A DNA stretch of 64,000 bases from Branchinecta lynchi (GCA_023053575.1 JAKZAP010000006.1:15633280-15697279); one strand, 5' to 3'. Positions 21,946 to 33,958 are shown, counted from the stretch's first letter. The notes: generated from the sequence alone by a model not told the origin. Numbers and translations: made by a program.

Positions 21946-23445
21946 ACAAGAGCTGGGAGCTTTTATGGCATTTGCAAGGCTGGGTCAGAGGATGAAAGTA
22001 GGAGTTCGTCAATTCGTGGCTTTGCTGTGATCATAAGTAAGCAGAACCGTTCAGATGAGAATGATCATGGGTCCTTGGAAATCACGGGCATGTATCGTTC
22101 GTAAAAACTATTTTACTTTTGCATTTGGCTATGATGATGCGCACTTTAAGGGCACTAGAGATTCATCTGAAACGAAGATTACTGAAGCGCAAATGATGAT
22201 AAACACATCAGGATCATGAAAATGTATATTTTGCTCAAAATTACACTTTGTACTTATCATGGGCCCTGGGGGACTATGAATATATACCGTTTGGTCAAAA
22301 GTATTTTTTTTACTTTTGGGTTAAGATACGCACTATAAGGGTGCTAAAATTTATTTGTTAGCAAAACCCTTAAGGCAAAGATGATCATGGGCTCATGGGA
22401 TCATGGAAATGTATATTTTGATTAAAATTATTTTTTTACTTTGCGGTTAGATTTAGTACTCTAAGGGATGGTCGGATCTGAGAAGTGACAATTTCTACGC
22501 CAATCTTGTCAAGTCTCTAATCTCCAAGCCAAGTTTCACCGTTCTAACACATCTGGAAGTACCTTAATTCACGATCAACGAGTTTCCCGGTTCCCCCTCT
22601 AGGTCTCCCGCCCCATTTACCGGATCTGGTCCAATTTGAAACTGAACATCTGAGACACTTCTTCTTGACACTTGTCAAGTTTTATGCATGTCCGATTACC
22701 CGTTGGAAACTTATGTATGTTACTAGTTGCTTAACTCCCCATCCCTCTGCTCCCCCCACGATGGCCGGAGCATGGAAGTGATTGTTTCGGTAGGTACAAC
22801 TATTCAAATTGAAGGAACTGTTAGTTTCTGTTCTGGAGTCCAATCTGGAACAGTATCAAAATATTATAATTAGGCTACTTTGACCTCATTTGGCCCAGAG
22901 TACAAAATGGAGACAGAAGTAGCTTACTTTCCTGGGAAAAGGCAGAACACAATCAGATAAAAGTTTAGTTTAGTATTTGTTGCCAAAATCCTTAAACTGT
23001 AGTTTTTCCCGCATTCGGCTCTAAACACAAGCAAGAACGGCGGTGTGGTCTAGTGCGCGAGCTGTCCACCAAACAGGACGTCGGATCGATACCACATCTG
23101 GACATTACCCTTTTGCTTCCCTTTTCTATCCTTGTTCCTAGTTTCCAGACTCCCGGATCCGGGAAAAGTCGGATCGGGGATCCGGTCTTGAAGTGTGAGA
23201 TCTGAGTCAGGACCCTTTCCAAATATCAAGCTTCATTAAGACCCGAATCCCCGTTCAAAAGTAAAAAATACGTCAATATTCTGGATTCCCCCTCTCTCCA
23301 CTCCCCCCAGAGTGGTCGAATCGGTGAAGTGACTGTTTCGAAGTTGGTTTGGTCGGGTCCCTGATACTCCTGCCAAGTTTCATCGTCGTAGCACTTCTGG
23401 AAGTACCCTAACTCGAGATGAGTGGGCTGACAGACAGACCGGCTT
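21946..23445 (+). mobile_element. Family A element lacking its 3' hairpin
   Basis: It opens acaagagctgggagctttta tggcatttgc. It contains two to three 'gcgcactttaagggcactag' direct repeats (22060-22480), one core unit (22540-22790), a tRNA-like cassette (23036-23102) and a second core end with 'cctgccaagtttcatcgtcg' and 'gacagacagacc' at 23370-23440. It stops there without the tatggcacttg hairpin. Confidence 0.65.
23036..23102 (+). other. tRNA-like cassette, second type
   Basis: 'gtgtggtctagtgcgcgagc' resembles box A plus D arm and 'tcggatcgataccac' resembles box B. It differs in sequence from the cassettes at 18036 and 18310, but lies between the same flanks: 'ttcccgcattcgg' before, and 'agactcccggatccggg' after. 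Stem pairing is poor, so no functional tRNA is claimed. Confidence 0.45.
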
Positions 23446-23934
23446 AGAAAAAAGGCGTTCACTCTAGCTTTAGAATTAATTGGTTGCAGTTGCAGACCAC
23501 TGGAGAACTGCATATGAATCACAATCGCTCCATTTCTTTCATTTTGCCGGGTTATGATCAAGGAATTGCTAATGCTGTTTCTAAGATGCTTCCTCAGAGT
23601 GAGTCGTGTGCCCCTGCCAAATGGGCAAATCTATACCAGACGGGAATAAGCAAAGGAAAGAAGAATCCAGCAAGCTGTTCCACCATGAAGACCCAACTCT
23701 GACTTTCTCTTTAGTAACAGAATCCCGACAACACTCATTTCCTTTCGAAAACTGAAAGGTAATTTCAGGCGGCTTTGAAGGAAATTCTATCAAAGAAGAA
23801 TAAAGGGAGATATCGGTAACTAATTACCTAAATGACTGGGGCTTTCTAGCACCCACGGTATATTTTCCAAAGCTCTTGTATAATGATGTTCTAACAGTTC
23901 CCAGGATACTGAAGGCATAAGTAGTCCAGGTTGG

Positions 23935-24100
23935 CTGCGTTGAGTTTTGTTTAGCGACATTCCCGGCCCTCTTAGCAAGGGTGATCAAGGACCACTTTCC
24001 TGTGATTACTATTCATTTTTCCTAGGTTCAGCCTGAAGATGGGCCTAGCCAAGAGGGAAAAAACATCGCTAGACTAAATCTCAGGTCAATCTCATTCTGG
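23935..24100. repeat. 'CCTGAAGA...CCAAGA' dispersed repeat, inverted pair
   Basis: 'tagcgacattcccggccctc ttagcaaggg' faces 'cctgaagatgggcctagcca agaggg...catcgctaga'. The two halves are near reverse complements, as in the copies at 32731 and 37365. Confidence 0.5.
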
Positions 24101-24179
24101 GTTATTTGTGAAGAAATTTTGCCTGAGTTCTGTTCCAGCCCAAACTGTTGTTGAAGACCGTGGTGATGGAAGTGAAATT

Positions 24180-26035
24180 TCATTTGAACCATGTAACGAT
24201 TCAGAAGTTAAAAAAAGTGATAAGTTCAATTCGGTCCAATAGTGCAGGTATTGACGGCCTCAACCTTAAAACTTTAAGGTGGTAGCGAGTTATCTCCTAG
24301 CTTGTATTGTTTTTTTAATTAACTTATCATTGGAGCAAGGAGATTTTCCAGATCCGCTGAAACTAGCTAAGCTAATCCCGCTCCTGAAATCCGGTACCTT
24401 GAAGGATGTTTCTAACTGGAGACCCGTATCAGTCCTACCGTTACTTTCAAAGATTTACGAAAAAGCAGTGCACAAACGGTTATAAGAACACCTTACACAA
24501 AATGGATTTTTGGCTGAATAGCAGTTTGGTTTTCTCAAAAGCTGTACATCATTTGGTAAATGCTGTGAATGATGCTCTTGAAAAAGGATTATATGTTTTG
24601 TCTATTTTTATTCATTTTAAAAAAGTATTTGATACAGTGGTTTTTAGTTTACTTTTGAATAGGTTGAGTGGTTTAGGAGTTCGTGGAACATGTCTTAGAG
24701 GGTTTGAATCTTACCTGCATGGAAGAAAATTGAGTATTTGTATACAGAACAAAATATCGAGTGTTGTTGATGTATCATGTGGTGTTCCACAGGGTTCAGT
24801 CCTAGGTCCTTTGCTGTATTTGGTTTATGTAGATTGTATGAGATTTTATATAGTAGGACTCCTGACATCTTTTGCGGATGACACTGCAATTATAGTTACC
24901 GGGAAAACGTTACAGGAACTGGTAGACAACGCAAAGAGAGCGCTCCGAGGTTTATATGTTTTTGTGTCCGAGAGTTTACTTGCAGTGAATGCAAAAAAGA
25001 CAAATTATATGGTGTTCAAAAGAACTGGAACACATAAAGAACTGCCACGGCCAGTAACTTTCAATGGGGTGATACTTGAACGAATAGAAGAAACACGATA
25101 TCTTGGATTTATAATAGATTGTAACTTATCTTGGAAAAAGCACAGTAATGTTGTGTCTTCTGAAGTATCAAGAGGAGTTGGAATAGTGCGCCGTTTCAAA
25201 AATGTATTTCCTACCAGCGTTCTTATTCTGTTATACCATTCACTGATAACACCTTACATTTATTACTGTTGTTCACTTTAGGCTAGCAATTTTTACGGTA
25301 GATACAAGAAAATACAGACACAGCAAAACAAAGCTCTAAGGGCAATAGGTAAGTATGAAAGAGGTGTTGTGAGTACTGATTCTATATTTCGAAAGCATAA
25401 TATTTTAATGTTGGACAAATTAGAGATTACCGAATTGGAACGTTTGTATACCAGTGTCTTAACCGACTTGGCCCAAAAGTGTTTTCTGATTTATTTAAAA
25501 TGTGCATGTTTAATCATGACTATGACACAAGAAATGTGGAACTACCGGCGAGCCAAGCGAGAAACACTACACGTTCGGGCTTCGTCATAAAGCATATGGG
25601 AGCCGCAGTTTGAAATTCGATTCCCTGTGAAATCCAGAATGCCGTAAGTTTAGCTCAGTTCAAAGACCGAATAAAGAAACATTTCTTGACAGACCACCAC
25701 TGATACAAATTTTACTCCGTTTGTTTAGTCGATTGGTTGATTTTGGTAGGACGTCATGGTTTCCCACTTACTGTTTGTTGTTGTTGTTTTTTGCTTTATT
25801 CCTTCATTTCTTTTTGTTCTTCCTCTTTTAGTTTTCTTCTCTTTTTTGAAAAGTATGTGAAAATTAATGTAAACTGAAGGGTTTTTTTTACTGCCCCCAC
25901 CTGCAGTCAGAAGTATCAGCTACATGTATAAAGTACGTTAAGAGGGTTAAAAAAGGTGTGTTCATGTAGTTTAGCATGTAAAAGTTGGTTTGGATAATAA
26001 AGAGTATTAAACTAAACTAAAAACTAAAAAACTTG
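24180..26035 (+). pseudogene. LINE family B: decayed reverse transcriptase and 3' UTR
   Basis: The RT palm is readable across frames: LKLAKLIPLLKSG, NWRPVSVLPLLSKIYEKAV, then (24406-25281) CGVPQGSVLGPLLYLVYVD and SFADDTAIIV, and finally ETRYLGFIIDCNLSWKKHS. Stops lie within the fingers (~24481, ~24520) and after CCSL at 25279-25281. The FxDL catalytic motif is altered to FIHFKK, so the first Asp is lost. The 3' UTR ends at about 26035 with an AACTAA-rich tail, matching the copy at 14636-14775. It is related to, but clearly distinct from, the LINE at 27-31 kb. Confidence 0.85.
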
Positions 26036-26094
26036 TAAGAGTGGGCAATAAGATCAGGTCCGGCGGGAGGCAGGAAGCTCTACGCTATCGGCAT

Positions 26095-26915
26095 GAGTTG
26101 CGTTTTTTCAGATACCATAGTATCTGATACCACGGGTCTAAAGTCGTTTTTGCAGTTATAGGGGTATCCGATACCACGGTCACAAGGTTTTTTTGCAGTC
26201 ATCGTGGTATCTGGCCAGGTATCTTGGTATCTGATATTCAGATACTTCGGTCAGACCGTGGTAACTGAACGTGGTATCTGAAAAAGTAATCTTACTTTCA
26301 TCAATTTTTGTCAAATTGGTGGGAAAGAAGTTTGGTACTTAGTAGTTGCGTTTTTGCAGATGCCATGGTATCTGATACCACCGGTCTAAAGTCGTTTTTG
26401 ATCGTGGTATCTGATACCACGGTCAAAAGGCATTTTTGCAGTTATCGTGGTATCTGAACAGTCATCGTGGTAACAAATGTCCAGATACCACGGTCCGATT
26501 GTGGTCGTGGTATCTGAAAAAGTCATCTCACTTTCATCGATTTTTGTCAAATTGGTGGGAAAGAAGTTTGGCACTTAGTGATGTGACTGAATATCTGTTT
26601 TTCTTTCGGGATGACTTCGAAAAGTGCAGTTTCGGTTATTGTAGTTTTACAGAGCAATCGTATATCAGGTACCACGGGAACTGCAAAAACGACTAATTGC
26701 AAATCCAGTTACCGTGGTAACAGATACCATGGTATTTGCAAAAACGCAACTAGTGATGTGACTGAATATCAGTTTTTCTTTTGGGATGACTTCGAAAAGC
26801 GCAATTACGGCAATTGTCGTTTCTGCAGAGCAACCGTATATCAGATACCACGGTTATTGCAAAAACGACTTATTGCAGATCTAGTTACCGTGGTAACAGA
26901 AACCATGGTATCTGC
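26095..26915. mobile_element. Foldback MITE cluster built on gataccatggtatc units
   Basis: The region consists of short palindromic units such as 'gataccatggtatctgatac cacgg' separated by 'gtcgtttttgcag' or its complement. It starts with 'agttgcgttttttcagatac' and contains a second start at ~26345 and an end 'caaaaacgcaacta' at ~26755. A ~65-bp segment (tactttcatc...gaaagaagttt) is duplicated at 26293 and 26528, and 'gtgatgtgactgaatatc' at 26578 and 26753. It looks like two or three copies nested into each other. A single intact copy is at 41755. Confidence 0.7.
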
Positions 26916-26916
26916 A

Positions 26917-27149
26917 ACAAGAGATGTAAGCTCATATGACGCTTGCAAGCATATGTAGTAAGTAATACACCAACAAGAAAAAATGAAGGCGGCTGAGAAT
27001 TTAAACTATGGTTTCACTTTAAATATAAAAATAGGAGAGAGAAGGCAAAAGAAAACCAGAAGGAAAACAAAAACTGGCTAGTCTGGGTCAGATGGAAGTA
27101 ATGGTCAGAAGTATTTTTTTTTTTTCACATTTTCGGTTAGAATGCGCCA
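26917..27149 (+). mobile_element. Family A element, 5' half (split by a LINE)
   Basis: It starts acaagagatgtaagctcata tgacgcttgc and reaches 'ttcggttagaatgcgcc' at ~27149. There the direct repeat unit of family A is broken, and it resumes after the LINE at 31305 with 'atgtgcactttaaggg'. The continuous form of this unit (gcgcactttaagg) is seen at 5230 and 22137. Confidence 0.7.
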
Positions 27150-27215
27150 AACTTGCAAGGCTGGGTCAGAGGATGGTAGTGACAGTAAAACAAAAGCTAA
27201 AAAATCACTTTTCGG

Positions 27216-27608
27216 TTGAGGATTTCTTCGCAAAGTGTTGGTGATGCTATGAAACACGTATTGTTTGTCAAGATGGGTCTAGCTAATATTACGGATTCAG
27301 ACATAGTTAGTGTTCAGCGATTTAGTGTTGGTTCGAATAATGCTCAAAGACCAGACAAAGTTGCCCCTGTCCTCATCCGGTTTCGATCGAAAGAAATAGC
27401 CCGCCATGTGTTCAAAGCGAAAAAGCAGCTCAGTGGCTCAGGCGTATTTGTAGCTGAGAATCTTACGAAACGTAAGCGCGATCTTCTGAGCGCTTCAAGG
27501 GATAAGTTTGGAAATCGAAGTGTGTGGTCCGATCAAGGCCGTATTTTTGTGCGTGAAACCGATACTGCTCCGATCAGGCGGATCTGGTCCATTGACGACC
27601 TTATATAG
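27216..27608 (+). pseudogene. LINE ORF1 C-terminal part
   Basis: The frame encodes MKHVLFVKMGLANITD, VAPVLIRFRSKEIARHVFKA, AENLTKRKRDLLSASRDKF and DTAPIRRIWSIDDLI. This matches the conserved C-terminal half of CR1/Jockey ORF1 nucleic-acid-binding proteins (LVRF...LT..R..L...A...G..WT..G.I.vr). No N-terminal zinc finger or coiled coil is present, and the upstream frame meets a stop (TAA about 20 nt before 27216), so the gene is truncated or frameshifted. It ends about 300 nt before ORF2. Confidence 0.75.
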
Positions 27609-27913
27609 TGTTTATGATTTTTGCGTTTAGAAACTTTTTTTTCTTTTCTCCATTCTTCTTTATATCTTCTCTGTTGCTCTTCTTTTTCTTTTTTTTTCTT
27701 TATATTTCCCAGTTTCTTTGATTTGAGGGGTTTTCCACAGCGACCGACATGCAGCCTGTGTTTAAGTTTGATTAAAACTTTTTCTTGCGGTTTTGGAAGT
27801 AGCTCTTTGTCGGTATTAACATATTTATTAAAAAATTGTGGTGCTTGTCGATACGTGGAAAACGCCTTTTACCGAAGATTTGTGTTGTTCTTCTTCCAAT
27901 GTGTGCCGGCAGT

Positions 27914-30900
27914 ATGAATGACAATTATTCTAGCTCCCGACTGGAGCTTCTACAGAGTCAGCCGTTTCGTCTTGAGAACCTTCTTTCGGTTCCTATAGCC
28001 AGTGATGTAACTGGCCATGATTTCAGTCCGCTTCGCCATAGTAAATACATATATTCTCTTGCTAGTGATTTTGATAATTCTAGTCTGTCAGGACTTAAAT
28101 TGGCTCAGTGGAATTGCCATGTATCTTCCAACCACCACGAGGTGAATAATTTTCTTGAGATTTTCCACGGGAATATTGATATTCTAGGGATATGTGAATC
28201 TTTTCTTAGTGAGGAAAATTTTCTCTCGTCACATTTTTTTCCAGGATATCAAATTGTGGGCAAATCAAGGACATAAATGAGGGGAGGAGGTTTGGCGTTT
28301 CTTGTGAAGGATGGTATTAATTTTACAGTTCTTGAAGATTTTTGTTATTGGAATGAAGGTAAGTTGGAAATTTTGTCTATTGAAGTTCAGATAGATAAAA
28401 GAAAAATTTTAATATCATTGGTTTATCGGCCGCCTAGTGCTCATCCTGATGATTTTTTTGGTGATTTTGATAAATTTATCACTAATGTGCTTCGAAAAAA
28501 TCGTGAGTGTGTTTTCATCGGAGACTTCAATTTTGATCTACTGAAATTGACCGGCCCTAATCTAGATTTTCTAAACCTGATGCTTTGCCACGGTTATTAC
28601 CCTACTGTAACTATTCCAACAAGAATTGCAGAACATTCGGCGACATTGATAGATAATATATTTGTCTCATCTGACCTCATCGCGCAATCCCATTCAGATG
28701 TATCAGTTACTTCCGGTTCGGATCACCTCCCTTCAGTTTGTACGATCACATCCATTTTGAAACCTAAAAAGGCTAAAGAAAAGTATCTTTCACGTGAAAT
28801 GAAGCCTGAAAATTTGAAGAAGTTAAAGGAAGAAGTAAGTGTACTGTCTTGGCAAGAAGTGATGGATATTAGTGATGAACCGTCTCGCGCTTTTGATAAA
28901 TTTATGGATATCCTTAGTCCAATTTATGATAGGTGCTGTCCTGTCCTTGAGACCGGGAAAAGTAAGAGAGCCCCCCGTAAGCCATGGATTAATGATGAAA
29001 TTATCGAACTGATGCAAGTGAGAGATGACCTTTTTAAAGCATACCTGAACTGTGAGTCGGATGATAGCTGGGATGCGTTTCGGAAGGTTCGAAATAAAGT
29101 AAATTCTGTTCGCAGAACGGCAATGAAACAGTATTATTCTGATAAATTCGAACAACAGAAAGGGGATATGAAAGGTACGTGGCAAACGATAAAGAACGTG
29201 CTCGGTACTGGTAAATCCTCTAACTTCCCAGAAACGGTGGAAGTTGATAATCTGACTATCAGCAATGACAAGGATATTACCAATGAATTTTGCAAGTACT
29301 TCTCTAAAATCGGTAGTGATATATCTAGTGAAGCAAGAAAAAACAGTGAACAGTTCATGGATCAGGAATTCCCTGACAACCGTGGTGAATCTTTGTCATT
29401 TAATTTTGTACAGTGTAATATGGATGACATTAGTAAAGCTGTCAAGTCGATAAAGTCGAACTCTGCTGGAATGGATGGGCTCAACCTTAAAGCGTTTAAA
29501 GTAATTAGTGCTTACCTCCTGCCAGTTCTCCTATATCTAGTGAACCTATCGATTACGAAAGGTGACTTTCCGCATGCATTAAAGCAAGCTAAAGTGATTG
29601 TGCTGCACAAAGGAGGTGACAAAAATGAGTTATCAAACTATAGACCGATCTCAATTTTACCTTTATTTTCTAAAATTTTTGAAAAAGTAATTTATGCTCA
29701 AGTTTACTCTTATTTAGATTCTTTTGGTTTTATTAGTGATAATCAGTTTGGTTTTAGAAAGCGCCACTCAACGTTGCATGCGATTCATCACCTTCTAGAC
29801 AATTTAAATGATGGATTTGAAAGAAAGTCTATCCCTCTAACAGTATTTATTGATTTAAAGAAAGCTTTCGATACGGTAGATTTCAGCATACTTTTAAAGC
29901 GGTTAAAAAGTCTAGGTATTAAAGATAATGCTTTAAATTGGTTTCAATCTTACCTTCACGGACGGTCTATAAGTGTTGTTCACAAAGATATTGTCAGTGC
30001 CGTGATGCCCGTCACTTGTGGTGTGCCGCAGGGTTCCGTTTTAGGACCCCTTCTATTTCTAATTTATGTGGATACCTTACGGTATTATATAAGTGATGGT
30101 GTAATAACTTCTTTTGCTGACGATACAGCTATTACTGTTTTTGCCAAGTCAGTTCATGAAGCTGTGGAAAAAGCAAATCGTGCACTTGAGTGTCTCCGTG
30201 TCTTCGTGAGTGTGAGTTGCCTTGCTGTCAACGCAAAGAAGACCAGCTTCCTAATTTTTAGCAGAACTGGGTCTCTATCTGCAATGGATTCTGCAGTTGT
30301 ATATGGATCTGAAGTTATCCAACAAGTTTACAACCTCCGTTACCTGGGATTCCATATCGACTGCAATCTTAGCTGGAAGAAACACAGTGAAATAATATCA
30401 GCGAAAGCTTCTAGAGGTCTAGGGATAATCCGAAAACTGAAACATACATTTCCAGTGTCAACCCTGAAGCTTATATATAGCTCAATTCTTGAACCATATA
30501 TTGGGTACGGGTGCTCGGTATGGGCCAGTAACTTCATAAGTAATTACAAAAGGATACAAATAGTGCAAAACAAAGCAATGAGAGTGCTCGGTGAACTGCA
30601 CCAGTGTGAAAATACTGTTGCATGTTATAAAAAGCTTGGTGTTCTGAATGTTGGACAACAGCGTGACTACCAGCTATCAGTTTTTGTATTTCAGTGTTTA
30701 AATAAGTTGTCCCCTGAGTACTTCTGGAATACATTTTCCCAGAATTCTTTTTACCATGAATATGCTACCAGAAATGGTGACCATCTGGTTCACGAAATCC
30801 GACACTCAACGAGGTCAGGTTTCGCTATTAGAAACATCGCTGTTTCAGCGTGGAATGGTCTCCCGGATAGTATTAGAGCGGCCGGTAACTTAATTTTGTT

Positions 30901-30943
30901 TAAAAGAAAGCTGAAGAAATTTTTAATTGAAAAAGGTAATTGA
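27914..30943 (+). pseudogene. LINE ORF2: APE endonuclease and reverse transcriptase, one stop
   Basis: The first in-frame ATG of ORF2 is at 27914. Residues ~60-270 form an APE-type endonuclease with its catalytic motifs: WNCHV, ICESFL, YRPP, GDFNFDLL and SGSDHLPS. A TAA at 28274-28276 interrupts it just after the E motif (GKSRT*MRGGGLAFLV). The rest, 28277-30943, is open for 888 codons. The RT (about residues 490-750) has NYRPISILPLFSKIFEK, FIDLKKAFDTVD, GVPQGSVLGPLLFLIYVD and SFADDTAI; the three catalytic Asp residues are kept. The C-terminal part has NLRYLGFHIDCNLSWKKHS and EPYIGYGCSVWAS. The family uses APE-nicked DNA to prime reverse transcription. This copy is probably inactive, but only recently so. 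Confidence 0.92.
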
Positions 30944-31304
30944 AAAAGGTGGTTGAATTTTGGGGGTTGTTGGAAGGGGGTGTAGGGAGGCGGAGAGTAA
31001 AGAGGTGGGGTGGGGGGAGGTGAGATGGGGGGTGGTGGGTAGGGTGTGACGAGGAAATCATTTTTCTTTCCTATATTCTTTTTTTCTCTCTCTCTTTCTT
31101 TACCTCTTTTTTCTTTTCTTTCTTTGAAAATACATTAGGTTAGTTTTTATGTCATTATTTATTGAATAATTTCAAGTTAAAAGGTGGTTAGAAGATACAG
31201 CCACCCGCAGGACTTTTGTCTTTTATGTGGTTGTTGAGTTTTTTTTGTACAATGGTGAAGTTTTTGGTGAAGTAAAAAATATCTGAATCTGAAATCTGAA
31301 TCTG

Positions 31305-32366
31305 AGATGTGCACTTTAAGGGTGCTAAAAATTAATTTCTAAGCAAAACCCTAGAAGCAAAAAAGACCATGTACTCATGGCGATCTTGAAAAAGTAAATT
31401 TTGCTTAAAAGTATTTTTTTTATTTTGCGGTGAAGATGAGTTCTTTAAAGAATGGTCGAATCGGAGAAGTGACGACGTCTAACCCAACGATGTCAAGTTT
31501 ATAATGCTCCAGCAAAGTTTTATCGTCTTAGCACCTTAAGTCCTTAAGAGAGTACCTTAAGTCAAGATCAAGGGAATTCCGGACCCCTCCCCCCCCCTCG
31601 GTGCCCGAATCCGGTCCGATTCTGTCAGTGATGCACCTAGGACCTGTGCCTATACTTCCCACTAAGTTTCATCCCGATCGCTCCACTCTATGCGTGTCAC
31701 AAGATTTCCGGTTCTCCCCTCCAACCCCCCCCCCTTCCCCAGTTCATCAGATCCGGTCGGACGAGTGAAGTTAAACTGAAGTTAAACTTCCAAGTTAAAC
31801 TGGTCGGGTCTCTAATATGCCTGCCAAGTTTTATCGACCTAGTCCACCTGGAATTACATCAGCTATGGATCGCCGGAATTCCAGAATCCCCATCCAACTC
31901 CCTCCACAGTGTCCGAATCCGGTCCAGTTCTGTCAGCTTTATCTACAGCTTGTGCTTGTTCTTCCCACCAAGTTTCATCCCGATCGCTCCATTCTGAGAG
32001 TTTCACACGATTTCTGGTTCCCCTTCCGACACCCCCCCCCCCCAGATTTATCGGATCCGGTCAGGACTTGAGATGAGACATCTGAAACACGAGCTCTTTC
32101 CAGGCATCAAGTTTCACTAAGATCCAATCACCCATTCGAAAGTTATGCATGCCCTATTTTCTGGATATCGCAACCTTTCCCTCCTCCCACGCTGGTAGCA
32201 TCGGGCAAGTGACTATCTCCAAGTTAGTTTGGTCGGGTCCCTAATATGCCTGCCCAGTTTTATCCTCCTAGCACATCAGGAAGTACCCTAACTCGAGAAG
32301 AGTGGACCGACAAACCGAAAAGTGATCGGTATATGGCACATGAGCGAAGCTGCAAGTGCCATAAAA
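31305..32366 (+). mobile_element. Family A element, 3' half (split by a LINE)
   Basis: It resumes at 'atgtgcactttaagggtgct', passes two core units with poly-C runs (~31590, ~31720, ~32033) and ends with tatggcacatgagcgaagct gcaagtgccataaaaa. Together with 26917-27149 it reconstitutes an element of about 1.3 kb. Confidence 0.75.
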
Positions 32367-32730
32367 ACACAACTATGGTCTGCATGATCATGCGCGTGAC
32401 CTGGCCACCCAGCCACACTCGAAAACACATCACCTTTCCACCATGAAGACCCAACTCATCTTTCTCTTTCTCAACACTCATTTCCTCCCGTAAACTGAAA
32501 GGTAATTTCAGGCGGCTTTTAAGGAAACTCCATCAAAGAAGCCTCAAAGTAAGGGAGATACCGGAAATTAATTACCAAAATGACTCAGGCTTTCTAGCAC
32601 CCAAGGTAAATCCCTCAAAGCTCCTGAGTAATGTAGATCTAACAGTTTCCAGAATATTGAAGGCATAAGTATTCTTTCAGCCGAAGCCAACTGCGAATCA
32701 TCTTTGACTGAGCTAAACCGGTGAGTCAGT

Positions 32731-32840
32731 TGAGATTTATTCTAGCAATATTTCGGTCCTTCTTGGCAAGGGTGAAGCCTCAAGAGGTCCCTTACCAAGA
32801 AGAGACAAAATACCGCTGGAATAAATCTCAGCTCCAGTCA
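32731..32840. repeat. Foldback copy of the CCAAGAAGG repeat
   Basis: 'agatttattctagcaatatt tcggtccttcttggcaaggg' is followed after ~15 bp by its near reverse complement 'cccttaccaagaagagacaa aataccgctggaataaatct'. It could form a ~40-bp stem. Confidence 0.65.
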
Positions 32841-33958
32841 AATGTGAGGGCATAAATTATTCTGCTGTGAGATAGCAACATCAACTACTCACGACCTTCT
32901 TTGTTTGTATGGGAGTGTTCATTTATAAAAAGTCCACTCGTGTGTCCGCTGTAGCCGCTTTTCGGTTTTCCATAAGTCCATAACTCGCGAACCGTTACAG
33001 GTGTCAAGTTGAAACTTGGTAAACGTATTGGCATTGGGGTAAAGTTGTAGCTTTGCCCCCCCCCCCCCCCCACCCATCCGGTTCAGGGGCAGGCCTAGAC
33101 TAAACAGTGAATGGTGTTCATAACTTGACCAGAGCTGGATACAGGACGATGAAATTCCTTGTTATTTTAGACCCTAGGGTTGGGAAAATACTTTTTAAAG
33201 TTGCACCTTCCCCACCCTCCCCGTCCATGGGCAACTGGGCGCAGATTTCCCAAGAGTAAAATTCGTGACCAACGACAGGAATCTACACGTATCGAGCTGA
33301 AATTTGTTTTTAGTCCATCACTCTCAAAACTGAAAAAACAGTAGTTTAACCGAAAAAAAAAATATTAATAGTTGGAAGCGTGACATGAAAGCATGGGCGG
33401 TTCCCCTGGAATGTACAAAAGTTAACTGTTATTTGATTCTATTTCCTGATTCTACTTGCAGAAGCATCGTAGCTGACGTATCCGTTTTTAATAATTGTTT
33501 GAATATACTTCAAACCTGCCCATATGTAGAGGAGATAGCCTTTTTGTAAACAGTATTTTTACCATAACTCCTGAGCCTATACTATTAGCATATACCCGGT
33601 GGCCAGTCAATTTCCGATCGCTTACCAATAGATTTTCTGTCGGTTGGAGTGCAAGCCCGAAGTCGCGAGGGTAATACAACTTTTTTTTGTGTTAGTACGA
33701 CGGCCGAGAGTTTTGTTTCTCGTCAATTGCCCAGTGATCAAGCTTGCCGCATTATTCGGGCTAATAGAAATATACTTCTGTTTTATAAGTATCCGAAAAT
33801 AAAAGCGAAACTGAAAACTGAAACTGGATAAAACTAGCCTTTTGGTTTAGGTGGGTTTCTATGTTGTATACCCTGAACTATATTTATAATCTAAAAATAT
33901 ATGCTTTTTTTATTATCAATGGAAGAAGTCGGCAAGTGTGAAAAGTCCGTTAACTTAC
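32841..33958. other. Calsyntenin intron, no recognised genes
   Basis: It includes a poly-C run (33057-33071) and a stretch (32940-33200) with 'gtcaagttgaaacttggtaa' phrases that resemble a further diverged repeat family. The donor of the exon at 33959 lies at the right edge (minus strand). Confidence 0.45.

Larger units (their letters stand above)
27150..31304 (+). mobile_element. CR1-like non-LTR retrotransposon, nearly full ORF2
   Basis: The element contains an ORF1 remnant, an ORF2 of about 1008 codons with one premature stop, a purine-rich 3' UTR (30950-31050 is strongly G-rich) and a 3' end made of 'atctgaatctga' tandem units (31283-31304). CR1/L2-group LINEs commonly end in such short tandem repeats. 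It is flanked by 'aATGCGCc' and 'gATGTGCa', a likely ~6-bp target duplication with one change. It inserted into a family A element and lies opposite to the calsyntenin reading direction. The exact 5' edge (27150-27190) is uncertain because a family-A-like phrase occurs there. Confidence 0.85.
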
